The notes under the pieces: model-generated
The model's input: only the letters and a program-made list of their open reading frames with translations
Told to the model about the DNA's origin: nothing
The model's database searches: none
Source of the DNA: Sphingomonas bacterium
GTDB lineage: Bacteria; Pseudomonadota; Alphaproteobacteria; Sphingomonadales; Sphingomonadaceae
NCBI RefSeq assembly: GCF_028292945.1
Contig: NZ_JAQGLJ010000128.1
Coordinates: 1-64,000, forward strand
Reading direction: 5' to 3'
Length of the DNA: 64,000 nucleotides
Position numbers and translations under genes: made by a program
Shown: piece by piece, positions 17,866 through 25,815 of the stretch
How the letters are laid out: each line of letters begins with the position of its first letter
Position numbering within the stretch: position 1 is the first letter of the stretch

Positions 17866-18803
17866 AGACGCTGGTCTGGGTCGAGCATGACGGCAGTGTC
17901 GTCAAAGATTCTACGCTGTCGACGGTCGCCGCCGCCGCCAAGCTGGGCGAGGTGCATCTGCTGGTCGCCGGCCAGGGCGTCGACGGCGTCGCGCAGGCGG
18001 CCGCGAGGATCGCCGGCGTCGGCAAGGTCCATGTCGCGGACGATGCGGTTTACGCGCACGCGCTCGCCGAGAACGTCGCGCCACTCGTCGTGGAGCTGAT
18101 GGGCCATCACGACGCGTTCGTCGCGCCCTCCACGACGACGGGCAAGAACATCGCGCCGCGTGTCGCCGCCCTGCTCGACGTGATGCAGATCAGCGACATT
18201 CTGTCGGTCGAGGGGCCGGACACGTTCACCCGTCCGATCTATGCCGGCAACGCGATCGCGACAGTGCAGACGTCTGATAAAAAGCTGGTGATCACCGTGC
18301 GTGGCACCGCGTTCGAGAAGGTCGCGGCCGAAGGCGGCTCTGGCACGATCGAGGCGGTGACGAGCACCGGCGACCAGGGGCTGTCGAGCTTCGAAGGCTC
18401 GGAGATCGCGAAGAACGCACGGCCCGAGCTGACCAGCGCCAAGGTAATCGTGTCCGGCGGTCGCGCGCTCGGCTCGGCCGAGAAGTTCCACGAACTGATC
18501 GACCCGCTCGCGGACGCGCTTGGCGCCGGCGTCGGGGCGAGCCGTGCGGCGGTCGACGCGGGCTATGCGCCCAACGACTATCAGGTCGGCCAGACCGGCA
18601 AGATCGTCGCCCCCGAGGTTTATGTCGCGGTCGGCATCTCCGGCGCGATCCAGCATCTGGCGGGCATGAAGGATTCAAAGACCATCATCGCCATCAACAA
18701 GGACGCCGACGCCCCGATCTTCCAGGTCGCGGACCTCGGGCTGGTGGGTGACCTGTTCAAGGTGGTGCCGGAACTGACGGAGAAGCTTGGCGCTGGTGCG
18801 TGA
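17862..18803 (+). CDS. etfA: Electron transfer flavoprotein, alpha subunit
   Basis: A 313-residue FAD-carrying subunit with a GTG start overlapping the etfB stop. The N-terminal domain begins [11 protein letters not shown]. The C-terminal FAD domain holds [45 protein letters not shown] and the signature [33 protein letters not shown]. It forms a heterodimer with EtfB. Length and all FAD contacts look intact. A dioxygenase gene follows with an overlapping GTG, so the operon may extend. Confidence 0.97.
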   Translation: MKTLVWVEHDGSVVKDSTLSTVAAAAKLGEVHLLVAGQGVDGVAQAAARIAGVGKVHVADDAVYAHALAENVAPLVVELMGHHDAFVAPSTTTGKNIAPRVAALLDVMQISDILSVEGPDTFTRPIYAGNAIATVQTSDKKLVITVRGTAFEKVAAEGGSGTIEAVTSTGDQGLSSFEGSEIAKNARPELTSAKVIVSGGRALGSAEKFHELIDPLADALGAGVGASRAAVDAGYAPNDYQVGQTGKIVAPEVYVAVGISGAIQHLAGMKDSKTIIAINKDADAPIFQVADLGLVGDLFKVVPELTEKLGAGA

Positions 18804-19470
18804 GAGCGGCCTTAACTGGAATGAGCACGGGGCGGCGCGACATGATCGTGCCGCCCTTCCTATTCTATCTCCGCTCGAGGTCTCGCTCGCAACCATCGAA
18901 CAGCAACGCGCAGGCGTCCGGCTGCACGGAGTCGCTCAACTAAAGCCACTACTCGCGCCAGGCAGTGCAATTGGGAACATCGCGGCGACTTATCTGGGCT
19001 CTGCGGCCCGCCCTGTGCGAGTAATCCTATTCGACAAGACGCCTGGAACAAATTGGGCGCTCGGCTGGCATCAGGATCGCACGGTCGCGGTGCGCGCGCG
19101 GCACGAATTGCCCGGCTGGGGACCTTGGTCGAGCAAGGCCGGCGTTCAGCATGTAGAGCCGCCTTTCGAGATCATCGCGCGCATGGTGACGATACGGATT
19201 CACCTCGATCCGGTGCCGAAGGACAACGCGCCGCTGCTGATCGCTCCCGGTTCGCATCGGCTAGGACGTGTGTCCGAACCGGAGATCCACGCGGCCGTGC
19301 AGCGTTGCGGGACAGCGACCTGCCTCGCCGAACGCGCCGATGTGTGGGTCTACGCCACGTCGATCCTGCATGCATCGGCTGCTTCGAGCGGACACGGCCA
19401 TCGCCGTGTGCTGCAGATAGACTATTCAGCGGAGAAGCTGCCGGTGCCGCTCGAATGGCTCGGTATCTGA
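18796..19470 (+). CDS. Phytanoyl-CoA dioxygenase (PhyH) family protein
   Basis: A protein of about 224 residues with a 2-oxoglutarate/Fe(II) dioxygenase fold. The facial triad is likely H/D in [11 protein letters not shown] (near residue 90) and the distal His in [10 protein letters not shown], with the co-substrate Arg in [31 protein letters not shown] is typical of the PhyH family. The start is uncertain: TTG at 18787 (track) or GTG at 18796, which lies just before the etfA stop; no good ATG exists. Substrate unknown. G+C appears slightly lower than in its neighbours. Confidence 0.75.
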   Translation: MRESGLNWNEHGAARHDRAALPILSPLEVSLATIEQQRAGVRLHGVAQLKPLLAPGSAIGNIAATYLGSAARPVRVILFDKTPGTNWALGWHQDRTVAVRARHELPGWGPWSSKAGVQHVEPPFEIIARMVTIRIHLDPVPKDNAPLLIAPGSHRLGRVSEPEIHAAVQRCGTATCLAERADVWVYATSILHASAASSGHGHRRVLQIDYSAEKLPVPLEWLGI

Positions 19471-19528
19471 TTCGTCGTACAACGACCAAGTCATTGCGCC
19501 CGCGCCCCTTACCCCCGACATAGCTCCC

Positions 19529-22150
19529 ATGTCCGCCCGCCCCGGATCCGTCACCGCCGTGCTCGGGCCGACCAACACCGGCAAGACGCATCTCGCGATC
19601 GAGCGGATGTGCGGGCATTCATCCGGCATCATCGGCTTCCCGCTGCGGCTGCTCGCGCGCGAGGTCTATGACCGGGTGGTCGCGATCAAGGGCAGGGAGC
19701 GCGTGGCACTCGTCACCGGCGAGGAGAAGATCGTCCCGCCCGACGCGCGCTGGTTCCTGTGCACCGCCGAATCGATGCCGAGCCACGAAGCGTCGTTCGT
19801 GGCACTCGACGAGGCGCAGCTGGGTGCGGACCCCGAGCGCGGCCACGTCTTTACCGATCGCCTGCTGCGGTTTCGCGGCCGCGACGAGACGATGATCCTC
19901 GGTTCCGAAGCGTTGCGCCCGATGATCCGCGCGTTGGTGCCCGATGCCGAGATTGTCGCGCGGCCACGCTTTTCGACGCTGACCTATGCGGGTGCCAAGA
20001 AGATCAGCCGGCTACCCAAGCGGACCGCGATCGTCGCGTTCAGCGCCGAGGAGGTGTACGCCGTCGCCGAGATGCTGCGACGCCTGCGCGGGGGCGCAGC
20101 GGTGGTGATGGGCGCGCTCAGCCCCCGCACCCGTAACGCGCAGGTGGCGATGTTCCAGGCGGGCGAGGTGGATTACCTAGTCGCGACCGATGCGATCGGC
20201 ATGGGGCTGAACATGGACGTGGCGCATGTCGCGTTCGCGTCGCTGCACAAGTTCGATGGTCGTCGCCAGCGCCGCCTGACCGTCGCCGAGATGGCGCAGA
20301 TCGCCGGCCGCGCGGGTCGCCACCAGCGCGACGGGACGTTCGGGTCGGTGACGGAGGAAGGACCGGGCGCGTTCGGGCCGGAGGAGGTGCTGGCGATCGA
20401 GGAACACCGCTTCCCGCGCCTGGAGCATCTCTACTGGCGCGACGGCGAGCCCGACCTGTCGAGCATCGACGCGCTGATCGCCAGCCTGGAGCGTCGGCCC
20501 GACGACCCCGTGCTGCGACCCGCCTCGCAGGCGCTCGATCTCGGGGTGCTCAAGCGCCTGGCGGACGATCCGGAGGTGCGCGACCGGGTGCGCTCGCCAT
20601 CGGCGGTCGCGCGGCTGTGGGCGGCGTGCGGTGTGCCCGACTTCCGCAAGGTCGGACTCGACCCGCACGCGCGCTTCGTGGCGCGGCTGCACGGCTATCT
20701 CAGCAGTGGGAACGGCTATGTCCCGCACCAATGGTTCGCCGACGAGATCGCGCGGCTCGACACGGTGGCGGGCGATGTCGAAGTGCTGGCCGGGCGCGTC
20801 GCCGCCGTGCGCACCTGGGCCTATATCGCCCACCGCCCGAACTGGCTCGCCGACCCCGCGCATTGGGCGGAGCGCACGCGCGCGATCGAGGAGCGCCTGT
20901 CCGACGCGCTGCACGCAAGCCTGACCCAGCGCTTCGTCGACAAGCGTACCACCGCGCTGATGCGCCAGATCGGCGCGGGCGCGAGCGCGATGCCGGTGGT
21001 GATCGGCGCCGAGGGCGAGGTGCTGGTCGAGGATCACCCGATCGGCCGCCTCGACGGCTTCCGCTTCACCGTGGCGGCGGACGCGCGAGCGGGCGACAAG
21101 CGCTTGCTGCTGGCGGCGGCGGAACAGCGGCTGGGCGGCGAGCGTGCCGCGCGGGCAAGAGCATTGGTGGCGGCGGGGGACGAGGCGTTCGAACTGAAAG
21201 TCGAGATCACGCCGTCGGCACAGCCCCTCCCCGGCGAAAGCCGGGGCCCAGCTCCCACTGAGGATTGCCGGGAAAGCGGCAGTCGGCGCAAAGCGCCGAC
21301 ACTGGGCCCCGGCTTTGGCCGGGGAAGTGATGAGGCCGAGGCCGCACCCACGATCCGCTGGCAGTCCCACCCCATCGCCACCCTCGCCTCCGGGCCTTCC
21401 CCCGCCCGCCCCCAGATCAAACTCGACCGCAGCCTCGACGCGCTCGAGCCCCCCGCGCGTGCCGCGATCAAGGTGCGGGTGGAACGATGGCTGGCGGATC
21501 AGCTCGCGCGTCGCGTCTCCGCCCTTGTGCGCCTGGCAGACCTGTCCCGCGACCGTGACGTCAGCCCGGCATTGCGCGTTATCGCGGGCGCGCTGGAGGC
21601 GGCAGGCGGCATCGCGCCGCGCCGCCCGCTTGCCGTATCGCTCGACGCGCTGCCGCTGCCAGAGCGCAGGCTGCTGCGGCAGGCCGGCGTGACGGTCGGC
21701 GCGCTCGACCTGTTCGCGCCCGCGCTGCTCAAGCCGGACGCTGCGCGTTGGCGTCGCACGCTGCTGTCGCTCAAGGGCGACGCGCCGCCGCTGCCGCCGA
21801 CCGGTGCCACGGTGCTGCCACGCGCTACGGGCGGCGCGACGCTGGCCGCCGGCTTTCGCCCGATCGGGGCGCAGGCGGTGCGCGTCGATCTGGTAGAACG
21901 GATCGCGGGCGCGGCGTTCGAGGCACGATCCGGACGCAAGCCCTTCACGCCCGACCCGGCGCTCGCCACGTCGATCGGGCTGGAGCCAGCGACGCTCGCA
22001 CGGCTGATGGCGGAACTGGGCTTTCGCCAGGTCGCGGGTGAGGAGGGGCAATGGGCGTGGCGCGGCCGCCCGCCTGTCCGCCCGGTTGCGCCGACGGCGC
22101 GCCCCGACAGCGCGTTCGCCGCGCTAGCCGACTGGGGTGCGGGTGGCTGA
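19529..22150 (+). CDS. SUV3-like superfamily 2 RNA/DNA helicase
   Basis: An 873-residue protein. Helicase motifs: Walker A GPTNTGKT (residues 13-20), DEAQLG (motif II), VAFSAEEVYAVAEML, and the C-terminal helicase lobe with ATDAIGMGLNMDVAHVAF and QIAGRAGRHQRDGTFG (motif VI). This order matches the SUV3/MgpS-like family, in eukaryotes the mitochondrial RNA degradosome helicase. The C-terminal 450 residues have no clear domain, and an Arg/Gly/Pro-rich stretch (residues about 566-600) is encoded by a palindromic repeat inserted in frame. It overlaps the downstream S4 gene. The order helicase / S4 / fdxA / carD is conserved in alphaproteobacteria. Confidence 0.87.
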   Translation: MSARPGSVTAVLGPTNTGKTHLAIERMCGHSSGIIGFPLRLLAREVYDRVVAIKGRERVALVTGEEKIVPPDARWFLCTAESMPSHEASFVALDEAQLGADPERGHVFTDRLLRFRGRDETMILGSEALRPMIRALVPDAEIVARPRFSTLTYAGAKKISRLPKRTAIVAFSAEEVYAVAEMLRRLRGGAAVVMGALSPRTRNAQVAMFQAGEVDYLVATDAIGMGLNMDVAHVAFASLHKFDGRRQRRLTVAEMAQIAGRAGRHQRDGTFGSVTEEGPGAFGPEEVLAIEEHRFPRLEHLYWRDGEPDLSSIDALIASLERRPDDPVLRPASQALDLGVLKRLADDPEVRDRVRSPSAVARLWAACGVPDFRKVGLDPHARFVARLHGYLSSGNGYVPHQWFADEIARLDTVAGDVEVLAGRVAAVRTWAYIAHRPNWLADPAHWAERTRAIEERLSDALHASLTQRFVDKRTTALMRQIGAGASAMPVVIGAEGEVLVEDHPIGRLDGFRFTVAADARAGDKRLLLAAAEQRLGGERAARARALVAAGDEAFELKVEITPSAQPLPGESRGPAPTEDCRESGSRRKAPTLGPGFGRGSDEAEAAPTIRWQSHPIATLASGPSPARPQIKLDRSLDALEPPARAAIKVRVERWLADQLARRVSALVRLADLSRDRDVSPALRVIAGALEAAGGIAPRRPLAVSLDALPLPERRLLRQAGVTVGALDLFAPALLKPDAARWRRTLLSLKGDAPPLPPTGATVLPRATGGATLAAGFRPIGAQAVRVDLVERIAGAAFEARSGRKPFTPDPALATSIGLEPATLARLMAELGFRQVAGEEGQWAWRGRPPVRPVAPTARPDSAFAALADWGAGG
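21225..21327. repeat. REP-like repeat, family C, in frame inside the helicase gene
   Basis: CCCCTCCCCGGCGAAAGCCG at 21225 and CGGCTTTGGCCGGGGAAG near 21310 are inverted copies about 60 bp apart, with GTCGGCGC AAA GCGCCGAC nested between. The same unit occurs outside genes at 31667-31765. Here it encodes PLPGESRGPAP ... LGPGFGRG without breaking the helicase frame. Confidence 0.75.
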
Positions 22151-22448
22151 CACCATGCGGCTCGACCGTTTCCTGTGGTGGGTGCGGCTGGCAAAGACCC
22201 GTTCCGCCGCACAGGCGCTCGCAGCCGACGGCCGGCTGCGTATCGACGGACGCCCGATCGACCGCGCGCATGCCGCGGTGCGGGTCGGCAACGTGCTGAC
22301 CTATGCCAGCGGTCAGCACGTGCGCGTGGTGCGCGTCGAGGCGCTGCCCGCGCGGCGTGGCCCGGCGCCCGAGGCGCAGGCGTGTTACGCCGACCTTTTA
22401 GGCTCGGCGGCCCCTGCAAACGTCTCGCAACAGTCCGCGTCCGATTGA
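22143..22448 (+). CDS. RNA-binding S4 domain protein (Hsp15-like)
   Basis: A protein of about 101 residues. MRLDRFLWWVRLAKTRSAAQALAADGRLRIDGRPIDRAHAAVRVGNVL is a full S4 RNA-binding domain, as in Hsp15, which binds free 50S subunits carrying stalled nascent chains. The C-terminal tail is short and basic, then polar. Possible starts are GTG 22143, overlapping the helicase stop, or ATG 22155 (MRLDRF), which gives the tightest family match; the track's 22137 is less likely. It is coupled to the helicase gene. Confidence 0.88.
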   Translation: MADTMRLDRFLWWVRLAKTRSAAQALAADGRLRIDGRPIDRAHAAVRVGNVLTYASGQHVRVVRVEALPARRGPAPEAQACYADLLGSAAPANVSQQSASD

Positions 22449-22517
22449 CGCCTATCGGAACGCGGCATAGCAGCGTCGCGTTCAACGCCGGGCCGGCCCG
22501 GCATTGGGGGAAGATCA

Positions 22518-22859
22518 ATGACCTACGTCGTTACCGACGCCTGCATCCGCTGCAAGTACATGGACTGCGTCGAGGTTTGCCCCGTGGATTGCTTCTACGA
22601 AGGCGAGACGATGCTGGTCATCAACCCGTCCGAATGCATCGACTGCGGCGTATGCGAGCCCGAATGTCCGGCCGAGGCGATCCTGCCCGACACCGAGGCG
22701 AACCTGGAGCAGTGGCTGGAGCTCAACGCCACCTTCTCCGCCAATTGGCCCAACGTCACGCGCAAGGCCGATCAGACCCCCGCGGACGCCGACGAGCACA
22801 AGGGCGAGGCGGGCAAGTACGACAAGTATTTCACCCCAGATGCCGGGGCCGGCGACTAA
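22518..22859 (+). CDS. fdxA: Seven-iron ferredoxin FdxA
   Basis: A 113-residue cytosolic electron carrier. Cysteines [17 protein letters not shown] (3Fe-4S plus one 4Fe-4S ligand) and [12 protein letters not shown] (4Fe-4S) match the Azotobacter FdI-type 7Fe ferredoxin common in alphaproteobacteria. The C-terminal extension ([19 protein letters not shown]) is also typical. The start [12 protein letters not shown] is exact for the family, with GGGGGAAG shortly upstream. Its partners are not encoded nearby. Confidence 0.97.
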   Translation: MTYVVTDACIRCKYMDCVEVCPVDCFYEGETMLVINPSECIDCGVCEPECPAEAILPDTEANLEQWLELNATFSANWPNVTRKADQTPADADEHKGEAGKYDKYFTPDAGAGD

Positions 22860-23166
22860 GGCGCAAGCGCGGCAGCCGGCCACGCCCGGCTGACTCGCGC
22901 CAGCCCGGCCGGCGACGGCCCCCCGCAAAGTTTTATTTTGCAGGGCGCCCCGGTGTCGGCACCGCCGAACCCGTTCGACGACGCTTGGGAAGCCAAAGTG
23001 CGCCAGCTATCCTGACGGAAAGCTAGCAATTTTCTTACAACCATGTTAATGGTGCCGCGACGGGCGATTCCGCCCGCTTGTGAACATCTGCATCTTTTTC
23101 GTGAACTTGGCTCGGGCGGCTAGCCCGACGTCATCGCGACGGATGCGCTGCAAGGAAAGGCCATCC
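22860..23166. other. 307-bp non-coding gap between fdxA and carD
   Basis: No gene seen. The first third is GC-rich and holds a hairpin after fdxA. From about 23010 the sequence becomes noticeably AT-rich for this genome (GCAATTTTCTTACAACC), consistent with the promoter and long leader of carD, but I cannot define -35 and -10 boxes with confidence. Confidence 0.4.
22921..22945 (+). terminator. Possible fdxA terminator hairpin
   Basis: CCCCGCAAAG TTTTA TTTTGCAGGG can pair across a 5-nt loop with one mismatch and one G-U pair. It lies 61 nt downstream of the fdxA stop. It is weaker than a textbook terminator. Confidence 0.35.
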
Positions 23167-23700
23167 ATGGCTGCCAAGGCGCTGCTCTTCGACGTCGGCG
23201 ATTACGTCGTTTATCCCAAGCACGGCGTCGGCCGCGTGATCGAGCTGCAGAAGCAGGAGATCGCCGGGCTCAGCCTCGAACTTTACGTGCTGCGTTTCGA
23301 GAAGGAGCGCATGACGCTCCGGGTGCCGACCAACAAGGCCGAAGCGGTCGGGATGCGCAAGCTGTCGTCCGACAAGACGATGCGCGAGGCGATGGACACG
23401 CTCAAGGGCAAGCCGAAGGTCAAGCGCACCATGTGGTCCAGGCGGGCGCAGGAATATGAGGCGAAGATCAACTCGGGCGATCTCGTCTCGATCGCCGAGG
23501 TGACCCGCGATCTGTTCCGCGCCGAGGACCAGCCGGAGCAGAGCTATTCCGAGCGCCAGATCTTCGAAGCCGCATGCTCGCGCCTCGCGCGCGAACTCGC
23601 CGCGATGGAGCAGATCGACGAACCGGGTGCGCAGGTGAAGATCCTCGACATCCTCCGCGCGGCGGCGGCGATCTACAACAAGGACAAGGTGCCGGCCTGA
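23167..23700 (+). CDS. CarD family transcriptional regulator
   Basis: A 177-residue protein. The N-terminal RNA-polymerase-interacting (RID/Tudor-like) domain is FDVGDYVVYPKHGVGRVIELQKQEIAGLSLELYVLRFEKERMTLRVP. A basic helical C-terminal DNA-binding domain follows (WSRRAQEYEAKINSGDLVSIAEVTRDLFR). CarD stabilises RNA polymerase open complexes, notably at rRNA promoters. The start is ATG at 23167 (MAAKALLFDVGD) with AAGGAAAGG upstream; the track's 29-residue extension is leader. Strong terminator downstream. Confidence 0.93.
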   Translation: MAAKALLFDVGDYVVYPKHGVGRVIELQKQEIAGLSLELYVLRFEKERMTLRVPTNKAEAVGMRKLSSDKTMREAMDTLKGKPKVKRTMWSRRAQEYEAKINSGDLVSIAEVTRDLFRAEDQPEQSYSERQIFEAACSRLARELAAMEQIDEPGAQVKILDILRAAAAIYNKDKVPA

Positions 23701-23779
23701 GGCCGAACCTCGGTCAACGTGGCTCCTGTTCAAGGGTCCATGCGAGCCGGTTGCAGCTGGCGTGAGGCTGATGCCGCGC

Positions 23780-23806
23780 ATGGATGCTGAACGGGTTCAG
23801 CATGAC
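23780..23806. repeat. REP-like repeat, family A (copy 3)
   Basis: ATGCTGAAC GG GTTCAGCAT (23784-23803) is a perfect 9-bp palindrome followed by GACGAAG. It sits between the carD stop and its terminator. Confidence 0.65.
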
Positions 23807-23813
23807 GAAGAAG

Positions 23814-23842
23814 AAGGGCGGTCCTGCGGGGCTGCCCTTTTT
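23814..23842 (+). terminator. Intrinsic terminator after carD
   Basis: AAGGGCGGTCC TGCG GGGCTGCCCTT forms a stem with one internal mismatch and is followed directly by TTT (GCCCTTTTTC). This is a good rho-independent terminator for carD, placed about 115 bp after its stop and just upstream of the DUF2807 promoter region. Confidence 0.65.
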
Positions 23843-23899
23843 CATTGGCGTGTGTGCCCAAGTGTGTCACGTTCACACTACACTACCGGAGAGTTCACG

Positions 23900-24637
23900 A
23901 TGCGCGTTCTGGCCCTGGCCATGCTGCTGCCCCTCGCCGCCTGCAACGTCGGCGCGAGCAGCGGCGACACGGACGACGGCACTCCCGGCGTCGCCGCGCA
24001 GGGCTCGGGCAATACGCGGACCTACGCCGTCGCCGACTTCACCGGCGTCGATCTGCGCGGGGCGGACGATGTCGACGTGCGGGTCGGCCCCGGCTTTTCC
24101 GTGCGTGCCGATGGCGACCCGCAGCTGCTCGATCGGCTGAAGATCAGCAAGGTCGGCACGACGCTGCGCATCTCCCGCACCAACACCGCCGGCTGGAACT
24201 GGAGCGGCGACGACGCGAAGATCGCGATCACGTTGCCGCGGCTGGTCGAGGCGTCGGCCGCCGGGTCGGGCGACATGACGGTCGATCGGGTCGCGGAGGA
24301 GCGGTTCAAGGGCGCGGTCGCCGGCTCGGGCAGCCTGTCGATCGCCGCCCTGCAGGTGCAGGAGGCCGACATCGCGCTGGCCGGCTCTGGCGATGCCAAG
24401 CTCGCCGGCACCGCGCGCGCGCTGAAGGTCTCCGTCGCCGGTTCGGGGGATGTCGACGCGGCCGGACTCAAGGCAAGCGGTGCCGAGGTATCGATCGCCG
24501 GCTCCGGCAGCGTCAAGGCAGTGGTGGAGGGTCAGGCCAAGGTCTCCGTCGCGGGCTCGGGCAACGTCGATCTGGGCGACAAGGCGCAATGCCAGACAAG
24601 CAAGCTCGGCTCCGGCACGGTCCGCTGCGGCCAGTGA
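23900..24637 (+). CDS. DUF2807 (head GIN domain) lipoprotein with GSG repeats
   Basis: A 245-residue protein with a lipoprotein signal (MRVLALAMLLPLAAC, Cys-15), so probably membrane-anchored in the periplasm. After a Gly/Asp-rich linker, FTGVDLRGADDVDVRVG opens the DUF2807 domain. The second half is a run of about 20-residue repeats each marked by AGSG(D/S/N) turns (seven copies), a right-handed beta-helix pattern. Function unknown. The ATG at 23900 has GGAGAG 6 nt upstream; the track's earlier start is spurious. Its stop overlaps the start of a second DUF2807 gene. Confidence 0.87.
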   Translation: MRVLALAMLLPLAACNVGASSGDTDDGTPGVAAQGSGNTRTYAVADFTGVDLRGADDVDVRVGPGFSVRADGDPQLLDRLKISKVGTTLRISRTNTAGWNWSGDDAKIAITLPRLVEASAAGSGDMTVDRVAEERFKGAVAGSGSLSIAALQVQEADIALAGSGDAKLAGTARALKVSVAGSGDVDAAGLKASGAEVSIAGSGSVKAVVEGQAKVSVAGSGNVDLGDKAQCQTSKLGSGTVRCGQ

Positions 24638-25347
24638 TGCCGCGCCGCCTCCTGCCCTTCGCGTTGCTCGCGGTCGCCGCCGCGGCCCCTGCGGCACAAC
24701 GAAAAGTGCAGATCACCAGCTTCGAACGGATGCGCGTCGAGGGGCCGTTCCAGGTCGCGGTGATAACGGGTCGCTCGCCCACCGCCACGATCAGCGGCGA
24801 CCCGCGTCGGCTGGAGCGGGTCGACGTGCGCGTCGATGGCCGCACGCTCGTGATCCGCACGCCCGCCGGGCTCGCGCGCGAGGAGCGTGGGGCGGAGAGT
24901 GGGCCGAGCGCGCCGATCCAGATCATGCTCGGCACGCCGACGCTGACATCGGCGACCGCGATCGGCGGCGGCGCGCTAACGATCGCGGGCGGACGGGTGC
25001 CGCGGCTCGACCTGTCGGTCGCCGGCGCCGGCTCGATCGCGTTCGCGAGCGCGGAAGTGGAACAGGTAAACGCGACCGTGATCGGCAACGGCCAGATCAC
25101 GCTGGCCGGCCGCGCCGCGCGCGCGCGGCTGCTTATCAATGGCGCGGGCAGGATCGATGCCGATGGACTGGAAGCCGGCGAGCTGATTGTGCGCATGGAC
25201 GGTCCGGGCGAGGCGACCGCGCGGGCTCGCTTCATCGCGGACGTAACGAACACCGGGCTGGGCCGCGTCACCGTGGCTGGCGCGCCGAAATGCACGGTGA
25301 AGAACGTGGCCGGCGGCCCGGTGGAATGCGGGGCACCGGCACGGTAG
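24637..25347 (+). CDS. DUF2807 (head GIN domain) exported protein
   Basis: A 236-residue paralogue of the preceding gene, starting at an ATG whose A is the last base of the upstream TGA. MPRRLLPFALLAVAAAAPAAQRK is a cleavable signal peptide without a lipobox Cys. The head domain (ITSFERMRVEGPFQVAVITG) and beta-helix-like repeats (VAGAGSIAFAS, VIGNGQITLAG, INGAGRIDADG) are recognisable, and a Cys pair near the C-terminus (CTVKNVAGGPVEC) matches the Cys pair of its neighbour. The tandem pair probably acts together in the envelope. Function unknown. Confidence 0.85.
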   Translation: MPRRLLPFALLAVAAAAPAAQRKVQITSFERMRVEGPFQVAVITGRSPTATISGDPRRLERVDVRVDGRTLVIRTPAGLAREERGAESGPSAPIQIMLGTPTLTSATAIGGGALTIAGGRVPRLDLSVAGAGSIAFASAEVEQVNATVIGNGQITLAGRAARARLLINGAGRIDADGLEAGELIVRMDGPGEATARARFIADVTNTGLGRVTVAGAPKCTVKNVAGGPVECGAPAR

Positions 25348-25355
25348 CCCCCCCT

Positions 25356-25379
25356 CCCTCTCCCGCAAGCGGGAGAGGG
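25356..25379. terminator. Bidirectional hairpin between convergent genes
   Basis: CCCTCTCCCG CAAG CGGGAGAGGG is a perfect 10-bp stem with a 4-nt loop, lying exactly between the stop of the DUF2807 gene and the stop of the convergent DUF1489 gene. It can serve both transcripts. Confidence 0.65.
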
Positions 25380-25784
25380 TTAGATAAGCGCCAGTTCCGC
25401 CAGCTTGCCCACCAGCGCCGGCGGCATGTCCGCGACGCCGCCCGCTTCACCAACCAGATCGGCCGGCGCGTCGGCATGCTCCAGATAGCGCCAGCCCTGA
25501 TGTGCGCGTTTGGGTCGCGCGAGTACCAGCATCAGCGTCGGATCGAGGTGGATCGCCACCCGGCCGCCTTCCGCCTCACCGAAGTGCAGGATCGCCGAGC
25601 GCGCGACGAGTTGATGCTTGATGATCCAGTAGAGCGAGCCTTGTCCGGCCACTTCCTCGTGCCGCTTGGGCAGGTAGCGCGTCGACAGGAACAGCGGTCC
25701 CTCCTCAGCCCGCGCGCGCAGGCGCTCGGCGAGATAATCGGCGCTGTGGCAGCCGAACGCTACCTTGGTCAGATGAAGCGGCAC
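25380..25784 (-). CDS. DUF1489 family protein
   Basis: A 134-residue soluble protein. DUF1489 proteins begin MPLHLTKVAFGC; here that sequence starts at a GTG ending at 25784, so I take it as the start rather than the track's 161-residue version. Family landmarks are LSTRYLPKRHEEVAGQGSLYWIIKHQLVARSAIL and PKRAHQGWRYLE. Function unknown; the family is common in alphaproteobacteria. It follows mgtE on the same strand after 31 bp, so the two may be co-transcribed. Confidence 0.83.
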   Translation of the reverse strand: MPLHLTKVAFGCHSADYLAERLRARAEEGPLFLSTRYLPKRHEEVAGQGSLYWIIKHQLVARSAILHFGEAEGGRVAIHLDPTLMLVLARPKRAHQGWRYLEHADAPADLVGEAGGVADMPPALVGKLAELALI

Positions 25785-25815
25785 GCCGCTGGATGTGGGC
25801 GGGCGAACATCAGCG

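Noticed and set aside
20177-22051. 624-aa minus-strand ORF opposite the helicase gene
   Set aside because: His/Arg/Gln-rich low-complexity composition typical of the antisense frame of a GC-rich gene; no motifs, whereas the plus strand has full helicase motifs.
22860-23166. Hidden small gene or tRNA between fdxA and carD
   Set aside because: No cloverleaf-like arms and no ORF with coding bias; best read as terminator plus promoter/leader.
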